Counted from the first letter of the stretch, positions 1 to 8,025 are shown. The stretch is DNA of 64,000 nucleotides from Alphaproteobacteria bacterium (GCA_021776685.1 JAJFFJ010000040.1:62001-126000), one strand, 5' to 3'. The notes: generated by a model from the letters alone, not told the origin. Made by a program: numbers and translations.

Positions 1-268
1 TGCCGCGGCCAGGCCCAAGTTCCACCAGGCTCACCGGCTCCGGCGCGCCCATTGCACGCCATTGGGCCGCCGCCCACAGGCCCAGCAATTCGCCGAACAT
101 CTGGGAGATCTCAGGTGCGGTGATGAAGGCGCCGGCTTTGCCCACCGGTTCGCCGGTCATGTAATAGCCGTGTTCCGGATGATAGAGGGCGAGCGCCATG
201 AACTCGGTGACGGTCACGGGCCCGTCCCGCGCGATGCGGTCGCGCAGTTCCGCCTCGAGCGGTGTCAC
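1..268 (-). CDS. MidA/NDUFAF7-like SAM-dependent methyltransferase (partial, 5' part)
   Basis: This is the N-terminal part of a class I SAM-dependent methyltransferase of the DUF185 (MidA/NDUFAF7) family; the rest lies beyond the left edge. The reading begins VTPLEAELRDRI and continues with the family's typical FMALALYHPEHGYYM and an ITAPEISQMFGELLG segment. The start is GTG at 268, overlapping the lgt stop by 4 bases (GTGA), so the two genes are probably translationally coupled. In mitochondria the homologue methylates a complex I subunit; the bacterial role is less clear. The family call is good. The substrate is unknown and the C-terminal half is not visible. Confidence 0.85.
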   Translation of the reverse strand, partial: MTPLEAELRDRIARDGPVTVTEFMALALYHPEHGYYMTGEPVGKAGAFITAPEISQMFGELLGLWAAAQWRAMGAPEPVSLVELGPGRG

Positions 269-1218
269 GCGCCGGCGGCTCCCGGCCCCGCGACGTTGGG
301 ACGGGCGGCGCGCACGCGCGCGCGCCAGATCTGGTAGGCGCCAAACAGGATCAGCGGGATCGACAGCAACTGTCCCATGGACAGGTCGAACCAGAGCAGG
401 CCCAAATGGGCGTCTGGCTGGCGCATGAATTCAACCGTGAAGCGCGCCACGCCATAGCCCGCCAAAAACCAGCCGCCGATCTCGCCCGGCCGGTCGAGGC
501 CGCGGAAGCGGGTGCGCACGATCCAAAGCATGGTGAAGAGCACGATCCCTTCCAGAAACGCCTCATACAGTTGCGAAGGGTGGCGGGGCAGCCTGGAGGG
601 GTCTGACGGGAAGACCATGGCCCAGGAGACATCGGTGGTCCGGCCCCACAGCTCGCCATTCACGAAGTTGGCCAGCCGACCCAGACCCAGGCCGATAGGC
701 GTGGCGCAGGCGCCCAGATCCGCCACCGAGAGAGGGCTTAGCTTCCGCCGAAGAGCGAAGATGAGCATGGCGAGGATGACGCCCAAAAGGCCGCCATGGA
801 ACGACATGCCGCCGCCCCAGATCTGGATGATCTCTTCCGGATTATTGAAAAAATGGACCGGCTTGTAGAAGAACACATAGCCGAGCCTGCCGCCCAAAAT
901 CACACCGAGAGTGACCCAGAATACGGCGTCGTCCACATCCTGTTTGGTCAGGATGCCAGCGCGGCGGATGGCGGCGGTACGGCCTTTCTCTGGCAGCTTG
1001 TCCAGATTACCGAGCTTAGCCCGGGCCCGCTGGTCCACGATGCGCCGGATATACCACCAGCCGATGACCAGCCCACCCACATAGGCAAGCGCATACCAGC
1101 GGATCACCAATGGCCCCAGTTCGAGGGCGATCGGGTCAATCTTCGGGTAGGCGATCACCAGCAAAAGGGGTGAAAACAGGTTGGCAATCAGATCGGGCAA
1201 GGGGCGACTCCGCAGCAT
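265..1218 (-). CDS. lgt: Prolipoprotein diacylglyceryl transferase
   Basis: This integral inner-membrane enzyme moves diacylglycerol from phosphatidylglycerol to the lipobox cysteine of prolipoproteins. The protein is 317 residues. It has the family opening (AYPKIDPIALELGPLVIRWYAL), several hydrophobic segments, the motif GRLANFVNGELWGR around residues 180-193, and a C-terminal WFLAGYGVARFTVEF segment. The first 20 or so residues are less typical, so the true start could be a little downstream. The last codons overlap a MidA-like methyltransferase gene. At least two lipoproteins in this window (16379 and 42830) would be its substrates. Confidence 0.96.
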   Translation of the reverse strand: MLRSRPLPDLIANLFSPLLLVIAYPKIDPIALELGPLVIRWYALAYVGGLVIGWWYIRRIVDQRARAKLGNLDKLPEKGRTAAIRRAGILTKQDVDDAVFWVTLGVILGGRLGYVFFYKPVHFFNNPEEIIQIWGGGMSFHGGLLGVILAMLIFALRRKLSPLSVADLGACATPIGLGLGRLANFVNGELWGRTTDVSWAMVFPSDPSRLPRHPSQLYEAFLEGIVLFTMLWIVRTRFRGLDRPGEIGGWFLAGYGVARFTVEFMRQPDAHLGLLWFDLSMGQLLSIPLILFGAYQIWRARVRAARPNVAGPGAAGA

Positions 1219-1247
1219 CAGACTCGGGCGTCAGGCTCGGGCGTCAG
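1218..1247. repeat. 13-bp tandem duplication at the lgt start
   Basis: Two 13-bp copies, TCAGACTCGGGCG at 1218-1230 and TCAGGCTCGGGCG at 1231-1243, are followed by a third partial TCAG. They lie directly on the lgt start codon. This is one of a series of similar micro-duplications at gene borders in this window. Confidence 0.8.
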
Positions 1248-1382
1248 TATCCGCAACCCGATAGGCGATTTCATGGCAGGATATACGCGCGTGCGCGGGA
1301 TTTCGCCATGAAAAGGGTTGTGGCGGGATATCAGCGCCGCGCCATCCGATCCAATCAATATTGCGGGATCAGGAGGAATTAG

Positions 1383-1406
1383 CGTTATATTCGTCTGGAT
1401 ATAACG
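1383..1406. promoter_or_regulatory. Mo-box: predicted ModE operator of modABC
   Basis: A perfect inverted repeat, CGTTATAT at 1383-1390 and ATATAACG at 1399-1406, has an 8-bp spacer. It matches the known ModE operator pattern of CG-TATAT half sites. It ends 12 bp before the modA ATG. The right arm contains TATAAC, a good -10 hexamer, whose expected start point falls at or just before the ATG. A repressor bound here would therefore block the core promoter. The modE-type gene lies at the other end of the operon. Confidence 0.85.
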
Positions 1407-1418
1407 AGCCCTTCCGCC

Positions 1419-2237
1419 ATGCCTCTGATTTCACTGAAAGCGCCCGCGGGCGCCTGCCTGCTTCTCGCGTTGCTCCCCGGAGCAGCCGTTCGCGCGGATA
1501 CGGTGACTGTGTTCGCGGCGGCCAGCCTTCAGGAAGTACTGCAGCGCGTGGCGACAGGCCATCGGCAGGCAGGCGGCGGCCGGGTGCGGCTGGTGTTTGC
1601 CGCGACCTCGACCCTGGCGCGACAGGTGGCGCGGGGGGCGCCTGCGGATATTTTCGTGTCCGCCCATCCACAGTGGAGCCGCTGGCTAGTGGCGCAGCGG
1701 CATGTGCGGCTCCTGCAAATGACGACGATTCTCACCAATCGACTGGCGCTGGTCGCCCCTGCTGGATCAACGACTCCGCGCACCGCTCCCTTCACTGACC
1801 TCGATTTGCCCGCGGCGCTCAACGGCGGCCGGCTTGCGGTGGGCGACCCCGCTCATGTACCCGTGGGGCTCTATGCCCGCGCCGCACTGCGCCACTACGG
1901 TGTCTGGCGGCGGCTGGGCGGGCATCTGGCGCCAACGGCAAACACCCGCGCGGCCGTGGCCCTTGTCGCCCGGGGTGAAGCGCCATTGGGCATCGTCTAC
2001 CGGTCGGACGCCCTGGCGGAGAAGCGCCTGCGCGTTGTCGCCCTGATCCCCGCAACGTCCCATCCGCCAATCCGCTATCAGGCCGCGCTGGTGGGCCTCA
2101 GACGGGGGACGCCCGCGACACCCAGCGTGTCGGCGCGCCGCTTTTTTGACCGCCTGTTGAAGGCTGCGGCGGCGGGCGACTTCACGCGCCTCGGCTTCGA
2201 TCCCTGGCGGGGCCAACCCGCCTCCGGTGGGCGCTAG
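1419..2237 (+). CDS. modA: Molybdate ABC transporter substrate-binding protein
   Basis: This is the periplasmic binding protein that captures molybdate for ModBC, 272 residues long. A signal peptide (about residues 1-26, ending AAVRA) precedes VTVFAAASLQEVLQ, the family's first oxyanion-binding segment; FAATSTLARQVARGAPADIFVSA is the second. The start is the ATG at 1419. An in-frame stop at 1380-1382 rules out a longer form, and no Shine-Dalgarno lies at normal spacing, so the mRNA may be leaderless. The AGGAGG at 1371-1376 is too far upstream to serve it. The stop overlaps the modB GTG by one base. Confidence 0.95.
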   Translation: MPLISLKAPAGACLLLALLPGAAVRADTVTVFAAASLQEVLQRVATGHRQAGGGRVRLVFAATSTLARQVARGAPADIFVSAHPQWSRWLVAQRHVRLLQMTTILTNRLALVAPAGSTTPRTAPFTDLDLPAALNGGRLAVGDPAHVPVGLYARAALRHYGVWRRLGGHLAPTANTRAAVALVARGEAPLGIVYRSDALAEKRLRVVALIPATSHPPIRYQAALVGLRRGTPATPSVSARRFFDRLLKAAAAGDFTRLGFDPWRGQPASGGR

Positions 2238-2923
2238 TGCTGACCCCGGCGGAATGGCAGGCGGTCGGGCTCAGCCTGCAGGTGGCTGCGCTGGCGCTCG
2301 TCATCGTCTTGCCCCTCGCCGTGGCGGTCGCCTGGTTGCTCGCGCGGAAACGCTTTCCCGGCAAGGTGCTGGTCGATGCGCTGGTGCATCTGCCACTGGT
2401 GATGCCGCCGGTGGTGACCGGTTATCTGTTGCTTGTCCTGTTGGGCCGGCAGGGCGTGGTCGGTCAGTTCCTGGACGAAACCTTCGGCATCGTCTTTGCC
2501 TTCCGCTGGACCGGAGCCGCGGTGGCGGCCGGGGTAATGGCGCTGCCCCTGGTGGTGCGCCCCCTGCGCCTGGCCTTCGAATCCGTGGATCCGCGGCTGG
2601 AGCAGGCCGCCGCCACGTTGGGCGCAAGTCCGCTGCGCGTATTTCTCACCGTCACACTGCCGCTCGCCATGCCGGGGCTCATTGCCGGGGTGATTCTCGG
2701 CTTTGCCAAGAGTCTGGGCGAGTTTGGCGCCACCATCACCTTTGTCTCCAGCATCCCCGGCGAGACCCGCACCCTGTCGCTGGCGATCCAGACCCTGCTG
2801 GAAATACCCGGCCGGGAAGATGCGGCGCTGCGCCTGACGCTGATTGCGGTGGCGATATCGGTCGCGGCACTCGTGGCGTCTGAGTTAGTGGTCCGCAGGC
2901 TCCGGAGGGACGTCCATGCTTGA
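2237..2923 (+). CDS. modB: Molybdate ABC transporter permease
   Basis: This inner-membrane channel subunit of the molybdate importer has 228 residues and about five hydrophobic segments. The cytoplasmic EAA loop is visible as EQAAATLGASPLRVF followed by LPLAMPGLIAG (about residues 122-147), which docks on ModC. KSLGEFGATITFVSSIPGETRTL is typical of ModB. Translation starts at GTG 2237, sharing one base with the modA stop. The 3' end overlaps modC by 8 bases, so the three genes form one translationally coupled operon under the Mo-box. Confidence 0.95.
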   Translation: MLTPAEWQAVGLSLQVAALALVIVLPLAVAVAWLLARKRFPGKVLVDALVHLPLVMPPVVTGYLLLVLLGRQGVVGQFLDETFGIVFAFRWTGAAVAAGVMALPLVVRPLRLAFESVDPRLEQAAATLGASPLRVFLTVTLPLAMPGLIAGVILGFAKSLGEFGATITFVSSIPGETRTLSLAIQTLLEIPGREDAALRLTLIAVAISVAALVASELVVRRLRRDVHA

Positions 2924-4004
2924 GGTGGACATCCATCTTCGCCAGGGGGACTTCCGCCTGGATGCAGCGTTTGCCGGCAGCGACGGGGTGACGGCGCTGT
3001 TTGGCCGTTCCGGCGCGGGCAAGACGACCCTTCTGAACGCGATTGCCGGGCTCGTGCGGGTGGACAGCGGTGCGGTTACCGTCGACGGCGTGGCGCTTTA
3101 CGATTCTGTCCGCGGCATCGATCTGCCGGTCCATCGGCGGCGGGTGGGCTATGTCTTTCAGGACACCCGGCTGTTCCCGCATCTGACCGTTGCCCGCAAT
3201 ATGACCTATGGCGCCGGACGCCGGCCGGACCGGCAGGCGCTGGCGCATATGGCGTCGCTTCTGGATCTTGAGGCTCACCTGACCCGCCGTCCGGACAATC
3301 TTTCCGGCGGGGAACGTCAGCGGGTGGCCATCGGCAGGGCCATGCTTTCCCGCCCGCGTGTGCTGCTGATGGACGAACCGCTGACCGCCCTGGACGTCGC
3401 CCTCCGGGCGGAGATTCTGCCCTATATCGAGCGCCTTCGGGACGAAGCCGGCATCGCCATCGTCTATGTCAGCCACACGGTGGAGGAGGTCACGCGCCTG
3501 GCCGAACGGGTGGTGTTTCTGGATGCCGGGCAGGTGGCGGCGGCGGGCACTGTGGACGATGTCATGGGCCAGCCGGACCTGATGGCAGTGACCGGCCGGT
3601 CCGCCGGCGGCGCCATCCTGCAGGGCGTCATCGACGAGATCGATGCGGATGCCGGGCTTGCGCGCATTGCCATGCCTGGCGGGACTGTCTGGGCGCCGGA
3701 CGGCGGCTGGCCGCGCGGCACGACCGTGCGCCTGCGCCTGCGTGCCCGGGATGTGGCGCTGGCGCGGGCCGCGCCCCAAGGCACCTCCATTGCCAACGCG
3801 CTCCCAGCCACGGTGATGGCAATCGAGGCGGGGGAAGGTGCAGTTGTCACTGTGCGTCTCACCTTTGGTGCGCAGACAGTGCTGGCCCACCTCACACGGC
3901 CGGCAGTTGCCGCGCTCGAACTGGCCGAGGGGCATCAGGTCTGGGCGCTGGTGGATGCGGTGGCGCTGGATCCGCCTGTGCGGCTCAGCGGCGCCCCCGC
4001 TTGA
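2916..4004 (+). CDS. modC: Molybdate ABC transporter ATP-binding protein
   Basis: This is the ATPase of the molybdate importer, 362 residues. It shows Walker A GRSGAGKTTL (about residues 31-40), signature LSGGERQRVAIGRAM, Walker B VLLMDEPLTALD and the switch histidine in YVSHTVEEV. The C-terminal third (about 290-355) fits the MOP/TOBE domain that binds oxyanion and regulates ModC. It is convergent with the modE-type gene and overlaps its 3' end by 20 bp, so the whole molybdate cassette is compact. Confidence 0.96.
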   Translation: MLEVDIHLRQGDFRLDAAFAGSDGVTALFGRSGAGKTTLLNAIAGLVRVDSGAVTVDGVALYDSVRGIDLPVHRRRVGYVFQDTRLFPHLTVARNMTYGAGRRPDRQALAHMASLLDLEAHLTRRPDNLSGGERQRVAIGRAMLSRPRVLLMDEPLTALDVALRAEILPYIERLRDEAGIAIVYVSHTVEEVTRLAERVVFLDAGQVAAAGTVDDVMGQPDLMAVTGRSAGGAILQGVIDEIDADAGLARIAMPGGTVWAPDGGWPRGTTVRLRLRARDVALARAAPQGTSIANALPATVMAIEAGEGAVVTVRLTFGAQTVLAHLTRPAVAALELAEGHQVWALVDAVALDPPVRLSGAPA

Positions 4005-4377
4005 GCGGGCGGGCGGGCACATCGGCCGTCAAACTGGCAGGCTTTGCGGCAATCGCCTGCAGGCGGGCCATATGTCCGCCAGCGGCGTCATGGGCGGCGG
4101 TTTCCACAGCACGATAGCGGGCGATCAGGTCGCGGCCGAAATCTGTCAGAGCGGCCCCTCCGCCTCTCGCGCCACCCGGCTGGCGGGTGAGCACGGGTTC
4201 CGCGAAGGTCTGGTTGATGGCGCTGACCAGTCGCCAGGCGCGGGCATAGGACATGCCGAGGGCGCGGGCCGCCGCGGCGATCGAGCCCTCCCGGTCGACC
4301 GCCTCCAGAAGCACGATTTTTCCAGGCCCGATGGATCCGCCTTCATCCAGGTCAATGCGTATGGTCAGCCGCGGCAT
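3985..4377 (-). CDS. ModE N-terminal-domain regulator without molybdate-binding domain
   Basis: This 130-residue winged-helix protein is of the LysR-like type found at the N-terminus of ModE. The helix-turn-helix is in REGSIAAAARALGMSYARAW followed by RLVSAINQ (about residues 30-57), then a glycine-rich wing (GGARGGGAALTDFG). Full ModE is about 260 residues with two C-terminal MOP domains; none is present here. The protein could bind DNA, but molybdate sensing must happen another way, for example through ModC's MOP domain or directly. It is the obvious candidate to bind the palindrome before modA. Confidence 0.88.
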   Translation of the reverse strand: MPRLTIRIDLDEGGSIGPGKIVLLEAVDREGSIAAAARALGMSYARAWRLVSAINQTFAEPVLTRQPGGARGGGAALTDFGRDLIARYRAVETAAHDAAGGHMARLQAIAAKPASLTADVPARPLKRGRR

Positions 4378-4523
4378 GGGCCCAGCCTAGCAAACCGGGC
4401 ATCGTCGGGAAACGGGGCGACGCCTCGCCCGCTTTCCATGCCGCGTGGCCGCCGCTAGAGTCCTGGCAACTGAATTCGTTTCCGCCACAATTCCGGAAAC
4501 GCGCGTCAACAGCAGGTGCCCCG

Positions 4524-4778
4524 ATGCAGACCGAGAACCGTTTCTTCGACGACTTCGCCCGCCTCACCAGTGGCATGGCCGGCCTTGCCGCCGGATTTCG
4601 CCAGGAAATTGAGCAGGTGGTGCGTGCCCGCATGCAGTCTGTCCTGGCCGACATGGACCTGGTGCCCCGGGAAGATTTCGAGGCCGTACGGGCCATGGCG
4701 GAAAAAGCGCGGCTGGAACAGGAGCAGCTCTCTGCGCGACTTGCTGAACTGGAAGCGAAGCTGGCCGAGCGGGGCTGA
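4524..4778 (+). CDS. ubiK: UbiK-family ubiquinone biosynthesis accessory factor
   Basis: This 84-residue protein is of the BMFP (DUF526, formerly YqiC) family. It opens with TENRFFDDFARLTSGMAGL, typical of the family, then an amphipathic helix, and closes with a C-terminal coiled coil (EKARLEQEQLSARLAELEAKLAE). In Escherichia coli UbiK helps the aerobic steps of ubiquinone synthesis and associates with membranes. In many alphaproteobacteria this gene sits next to and divergent from lgt. Here the molybdate operon lies between them. Confidence 0.9.
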   Translation: MQTENRFFDDFARLTSGMAGLAAGFRQEIEQVVRARMQSVLADMDLVPREDFEAVRAMAEKARLEQEQLSARLAELEAKLAERG

Positions 4779-5140
4779 ACGACGACGGGGCCCATTGCCG
4801 GTCACACGTAGGTCTTCCACAGGTATTTGTTCCACAGGGTGCGCTCGACCGCGCCGGAAAAAATTCGACTCTGGATCAATAGCTTAAAGGAGTCCGGCGC
4901 CGCGTTGTCGAATCTATATTTAGTAGATATCAGACCTATACTTGGCAAATGCTGTTGCGCCTGATTCTTGAATTTCCTAGTCTCCCTCCAGGTGGTGTGC
5001 GACAGGTCCTGGAGCACAAAATGTAGTGCGGCCGACGCGGCCTGTTCGACGCGTCAGGCGCCGCGCCGGACATCGCCGGATTCAGCAGCTTCGGCAGCGC
5101 GTTTGAACCGGCGCTGCTGCCGATTCCGGAGGGAGCTTCA
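4779..5140. other. Intergenic region between ubiK and ybjN, AT-rich in its centre
   Basis: These 362 bp have no convincing gene. Bases 4850-4990 are clearly richer in A and T than the flanks and contain ATCTA/TAGAT and CTCCAGG/CCTGGAG inverted repeats (the latter at 4986-4992 and 5008-5014). Bases 5028-5140 read open in frame with ybjN but have a stop just upstream and no usable start, and ybjN has its own strong Shine-Dalgarno. Most likely the region carries the ybjN-proC promoter. Confidence 0.5.
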
Positions 5141-5641
5141 ATGCCCGCGGTCGCGATCAGTAGCCACAACGCTGTCAATCCCCTGGACCTTCTGGAAGAA
5201 ATCGTCACGACCAACGAGTGGCCCTTCGAACGGGCCGCCGACGACGAGATGGCCGTAGAGATGAACGGCCAGTGGTGCAGCTATCACCTCTATTTCATGT
5301 GGTGCGAGGATCTGAGCGCCATGCATCTTTCCTGTTTCATGGACATGAAAGTGCCGAAGAAAAAGCGGGTCGATGTGGCCGGCCTGCTGGGGCAGATCAA
5401 CAACAAGATGTGGCTCGGCCACTTCGTGATTCCCGATGACGATACCAGCCCTACCTTTCGCCATACGGTGCTGCTGCGCGGCGCCCAGGGGGCCAGCGTT
5501 GAACAGCTCGAAGATTTGGTGGATATTGCCGTTGCAGAATGCGAGCGGTTCTATCCTGCCTTCCAGCTTGTCACCTGGGGGGGCAAGACTCCGGACGAGG
5601 CAGTAGCCGCATCGCTCCTGGATACGGTCGGGGAAGCCTGA
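5141..5641 (+). CDS. YbjN domain-containing protein
   Basis: This 166-residue protein is of the YbjN family, which has a fold like type III secretion chaperones. The match includes NPLDLLEEIVTTNEWPFER near the N-terminus, a WCSYHLYFMWCEDLSAMHLSCFMD strand region, and ELLGQINNKMWLGHF-like text in the middle (AGLLGQINNKMWLGHF). The start has a strong GGAGGG seven bases upstream. It lies 30 bp before proC, an arrangement common in alphaproteobacteria. The molecular function is unknown; Escherichia coli YbjN influences motility and stress traits. Confidence 0.88.
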   Translation: MPAVAISSHNAVNPLDLLEEIVTTNEWPFERAADDEMAVEMNGQWCSYHLYFMWCEDLSAMHLSCFMDMKVPKKKRVDVAGLLGQINNKMWLGHFVIPDDDTSPTFRHTVLLRGAQGASVEQLEDLVDIAVAECERFYPAFQLVTWGGKTPDEAVAASLLDTVGEA

Positions 5642-5671
5642 CCGTCGGCCACATTGTTGGGAGGGAATGCG

Positions 5672-6538
5672 ATGGGCTCGCTGGAAACAACTGAAATCGG
5701 GCCCCGCTCCCAAAGTCATGGCGGCGACGGCGGACTGTTGCTGGTGGGCTGTGGCAAGATGGGTGGCGCCCTGCTGCGCGGCTGGCTGGAAGGCGGCTAC
5801 AATCCCGATGAGATTACCGTGGTGGAGCCCAGCCGCGCGTCGGTGGAAACCACCATCGGCGAACATCCCGTCAGGGTCTTCGATTCAATTCAGGAACTCG
5901 GCACGGACATCCGCCCCCGCGTGGTGCTGTTTGCGGTCAAGCCGCAGATGATGGACGAGACCGTCCCTTTCTACCGGCCGATTGCAGAAAACGGCGCGTT
6001 GATCGTCTCGATCGCTGCCGGAAAGACCATCAATTACTACGAGAACCAGCTGACCAAGGAGGCTGGCATCATCCGCTGCATGCCCAATACGCCGGCGGCA
6101 GTCGGCCGGGGCATCACCGCGGCGATCTCGAACAGCAACGTCTCGATCGAGGAGCGCGATCTGTGTGACGAGCTGCTGCATGCGGTGGGCGAGGTGGTCT
6201 GGCTCACCGACGAAGGGCAGATGGATGCGGTGACCGCGCTTTCGGGCGGCGGACCCGCCTATGTGTTCCTTCTTGTCGAATGCCTGGCCGAGGCCGGTAT
6301 GGCGGCGGGCCTGGACGAAGACCTGGCGATGGATCTGGCGCGGGCGACGGTTGCCGGAGCAGGTGAGTTGCTGTTCCAGTCCGACGAGCCTGCGGCCCAG
6401 TTGCGCAAGAATGTGACCAGCCCCGCGGGTACCACCGAGGCGGCGATCCGCGTCCTCAGGGACACGGACGCGCTCAAGGATCTGATGACCCTGGCCATCG
6501 GCGCCGCGACAGAGCGGTCGAGGGACCTCGGCGGCTGA
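5672..6538 (+). CDS. proC: Pyrroline-5-carboxylate reductase
   Basis: This enzyme makes the last step of proline synthesis, NAD(P)H-dependent reduction of pyrroline-5-carboxylate. The protein is 288 residues from the ATG at 5672, chosen because GGGAGG at 5659-5664 is well placed; a TTG 18 bases upstream is less likely. The Rossmann motif VGCGKMGGALLRGWL is at about residues 27-41. The C-terminal domain carries the family signature TALSGGGPAYVFLLVE and ATVAGAGELL, and VTSPAGTTEAAIRVL near the end. The downstream deacylase starts one base after its stop. Confidence 0.97.
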   Translation: MGSLETTEIGPRSQSHGGDGGLLLVGCGKMGGALLRGWLEGGYNPDEITVVEPSRASVETTIGEHPVRVFDSIQELGTDIRPRVVLFAVKPQMMDETVPFYRPIAENGALIVSIAAGKTINYYENQLTKEAGIIRCMPNTPAAVGRGITAAISNSNVSIEERDLCDELLHAVGEVVWLTDEGQMDAVTALSGGGPAYVFLLVECLAEAGMAAGLDEDLAMDLARATVAGAGELLFQSDEPAAQLRKNVTSPAGTTEAAIRVLRDTDALKDLMTLAIGAATERSRDLGG

Positions 6539-6539
6539 C

Positions 6540-7022
6540 ATGGTTCTGCCGGCGGCGGCCCAGCGGGTGCAGGATCACCTGACAGCGATCGATCCGATGC
6601 TCACCGTTCAGGAAATGCCGGACAGCACGGGCACTGCGGAAGAGGCGGCAGCCGCCTGCGGCTGCACCGTCGCGCAGATCGCCAAGTCGATCATCTTCCG
6701 GGGCAAGCAGTCCGGCCGTCCAATCCTGGTGATTGCCAGCGGCGTCAATCGGGTGGACGAAAAGAAGGTGCGTGACGTGATCGGCGAAAAACCCGGCCGC
6801 GCGGATGCGGAGTTTGTGCGTGAGAAGACAGGCTTTGCCATCGGTGGCGTCCCGCCAGTGGCACACGCCGAGCTGCCTGTTGTGCTGATCGACGAAGATT
6901 TATTGGCCTTCGGTCAGATCTGGGCTGCCGGTGGCACGCCCCGTGCGGTTTTCGCGGTGGCGCCCGACAGGCTTGCGGGCCTGACAGGCGGCCAGGTCGC
7001 GGAAATACGACAGGACTCGTGA
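6540..7022 (+). CDS. YbaK/EbsC-type aminoacyl-tRNA deacylase
   Basis: This 160-residue protein belongs to the YbaK/ProX editing-domain family, which hydrolyses mischarged tRNA in trans (commonly Cys-tRNA-Pro or Ala-tRNA-Pro). It has the family's CTVAQIAKSIIFRG segment, the conserved lysine, VNRVDEKKVRDVIG, and the FAIGGVPPVAH loop with the GXXXP motif. It follows proC with one base between, a suggestive link of proline synthesis to tRNA-Pro quality control. The exact substrate cannot be read from sequence. Its stop codon sits inside a 14-bp tandem duplication. Confidence 0.88.
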   Translation: MVLPAAAQRVQDHLTAIDPMLTVQEMPDSTGTAEEAAAACGCTVAQIAKSIIFRGKQSGRPILVIASGVNRVDEKKVRDVIGEKPGRADAEFVREKTGFAIGGVPPVAHAELPVVLIDEDLLAFGQIWAAGGTPRAVFAVAPDRLAGLTGGQVAEIRQDS

Positions 7023-7041
7023 GGAAGGATTCGTGAGAAAG
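7014..7041. repeat. 14-bp tandem duplication spanning a stop codon
   Basis: GACTCGTGAGGAAG (7014-7027) and GATTCGTGAGAAAG (7028-7041) are tandem copies with two mismatches. The first copy carries the TGA stop (7020-7022) of the deacylase gene. Confidence 0.85.
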
Positions 7042-7049
7042 GACTAGGG

Positions 7050-7913
7050 TCAGCGCGCCGCGGCGCGGTTGAGCTTGGGGCCGAGAAATTTGCGAAGCTT
7101 CTCGAGCGCGGCCTGTTCCAGTTGGCGAACCCGCTCTTTGGAGAGCCCGAGTTCCCCGCCGATGGTGCTGCGGGTCTTTTTCAGGTCTGAGAGATAGCGG
7201 CCGGCGATGATCACCCGTTCACGGTCGGGCAGGCGGGCGAGTGCGGCGGCGATTGCTTTCTTGCAAAAGCGTGCCTCGCTTTCAGCGGCGACGGCCTCCT
7301 CCGGCGTTTCTCCCGAGTCCGGCAGGTGATCGATCCACTCCTGTTCGCTGTCGGCCCGAAGATGCTGGTTCAGGGACGGGTCGGACCGTCCAGCGCGACC
7401 CGCCAGGTTCATCGCTTCCTTCAGTGGCACGTTGAACCGCTTGGCGATGGGCCTGACGAGGTCTTCGGTCAGTGCATCCGCGCCGTCGCGCAGGTCCGCC
7501 ATCATCCGGCGCAGGCGGAAGAACATGGCCTTCTGCGCAGTGCTGGTGCCCACCCGGACCATCGACCAGGACTTGACCACATGTTCCTGTATGGCCGAGC
7601 GCACCCACCAGCTGGCATAGGTGGCTAGGCGGGACTCCTTGGACGGATCAAAGCGGCGGATGGCATGGATCAGGCCAATCGTGCCTTCCTGCACCAGGTC
7701 GCTCATGGGCACGCCATAGCGGCGGTATTTGCGCGCGATCTTTTCCACATATCTGAGATGGGCGCGGACCAGTTTGTCCACGGCGCCTGTATCACCGCTC
7801 TGGCTGAGCGCCGCCAAGTTCCGTTCTTCGTCCAAAGACAGCAATAGCAAATCGCTGCGCCGCTGCCGGGCGGCGGCGCGAAGGCCCATTCTTTCGCCTG
7901 ATTTCCGTGTCAC
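7050..7913 (-). CDS. RpoH-family (sigma-32-like) RNA polymerase sigma factor
   Basis: This 287-residue group 2/3 sigma factor has region 2 (HLRYVEKIARKYRRYGVPM, then DLVQEGTIGLIHAIRRFDP and LATYASWWVRSAIQEHV). A variant of the RpoH-specific box follows: QKAMFFRLRR where RpoH normally has QRKLFFNLR. Region 4 closes with LGLSKERVRQLEQAALEKLR. Alphaproteobacteria often carry two or more RpoH paralogues for heat and oxidative stress. The altered box suggests this is an extra member rather than the main heat-shock factor. It is divergent from a TetR-type gene across a repeat-containing spacer. Confidence 0.9.
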   Translation of the reverse strand: MTRKSGERMGLRAAARQRRSDLLLLSLDEERNLAALSQSGDTGAVDKLVRAHLRYVEKIARKYRRYGVPMSDLVQEGTIGLIHAIRRFDPSKESRLATYASWWVRSAIQEHVVKSWSMVRVGTSTAQKAMFFRLRRMMADLRDGADALTEDLVRPIAKRFNVPLKEAMNLAGRAGRSDPSLNQHLRADSEQEWIDHLPDSGETPEEAVAAESEARFCKKAIAAALARLPDRERVIIAGRYLSDLKKTRSTIGGELGLSKERVRQLEQAALEKLRKFLGPKLNRAAAR

Positions 7914-8025
7914 GTCAGACGCCTGTTGGCCGGTCTCGGTCTCGCGGTTGCCTACTGTCTGTAAACATAAGGCTGCGCATCCGATTTGACTACGTTAGAT
8001 TTCGCCAGTCGGGTTTGACCAAGTG

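Noticed and set aside
4802-5017. A 71-codon frame on the minus strand in the AT-rich spacer between ubiK and ybjN
   Set aside because: No ribosome site and no recognisable family. It depends on the local AT-rich composition, more likely promoter or decayed sequence.
5028-5140. Upstream in-frame extension of the YbjN gene
   Set aside because: The stretch reads like protein, but a stop lies directly before it and no usable start exists. The ATG at 5141 has an excellent Shine-Dalgarno.
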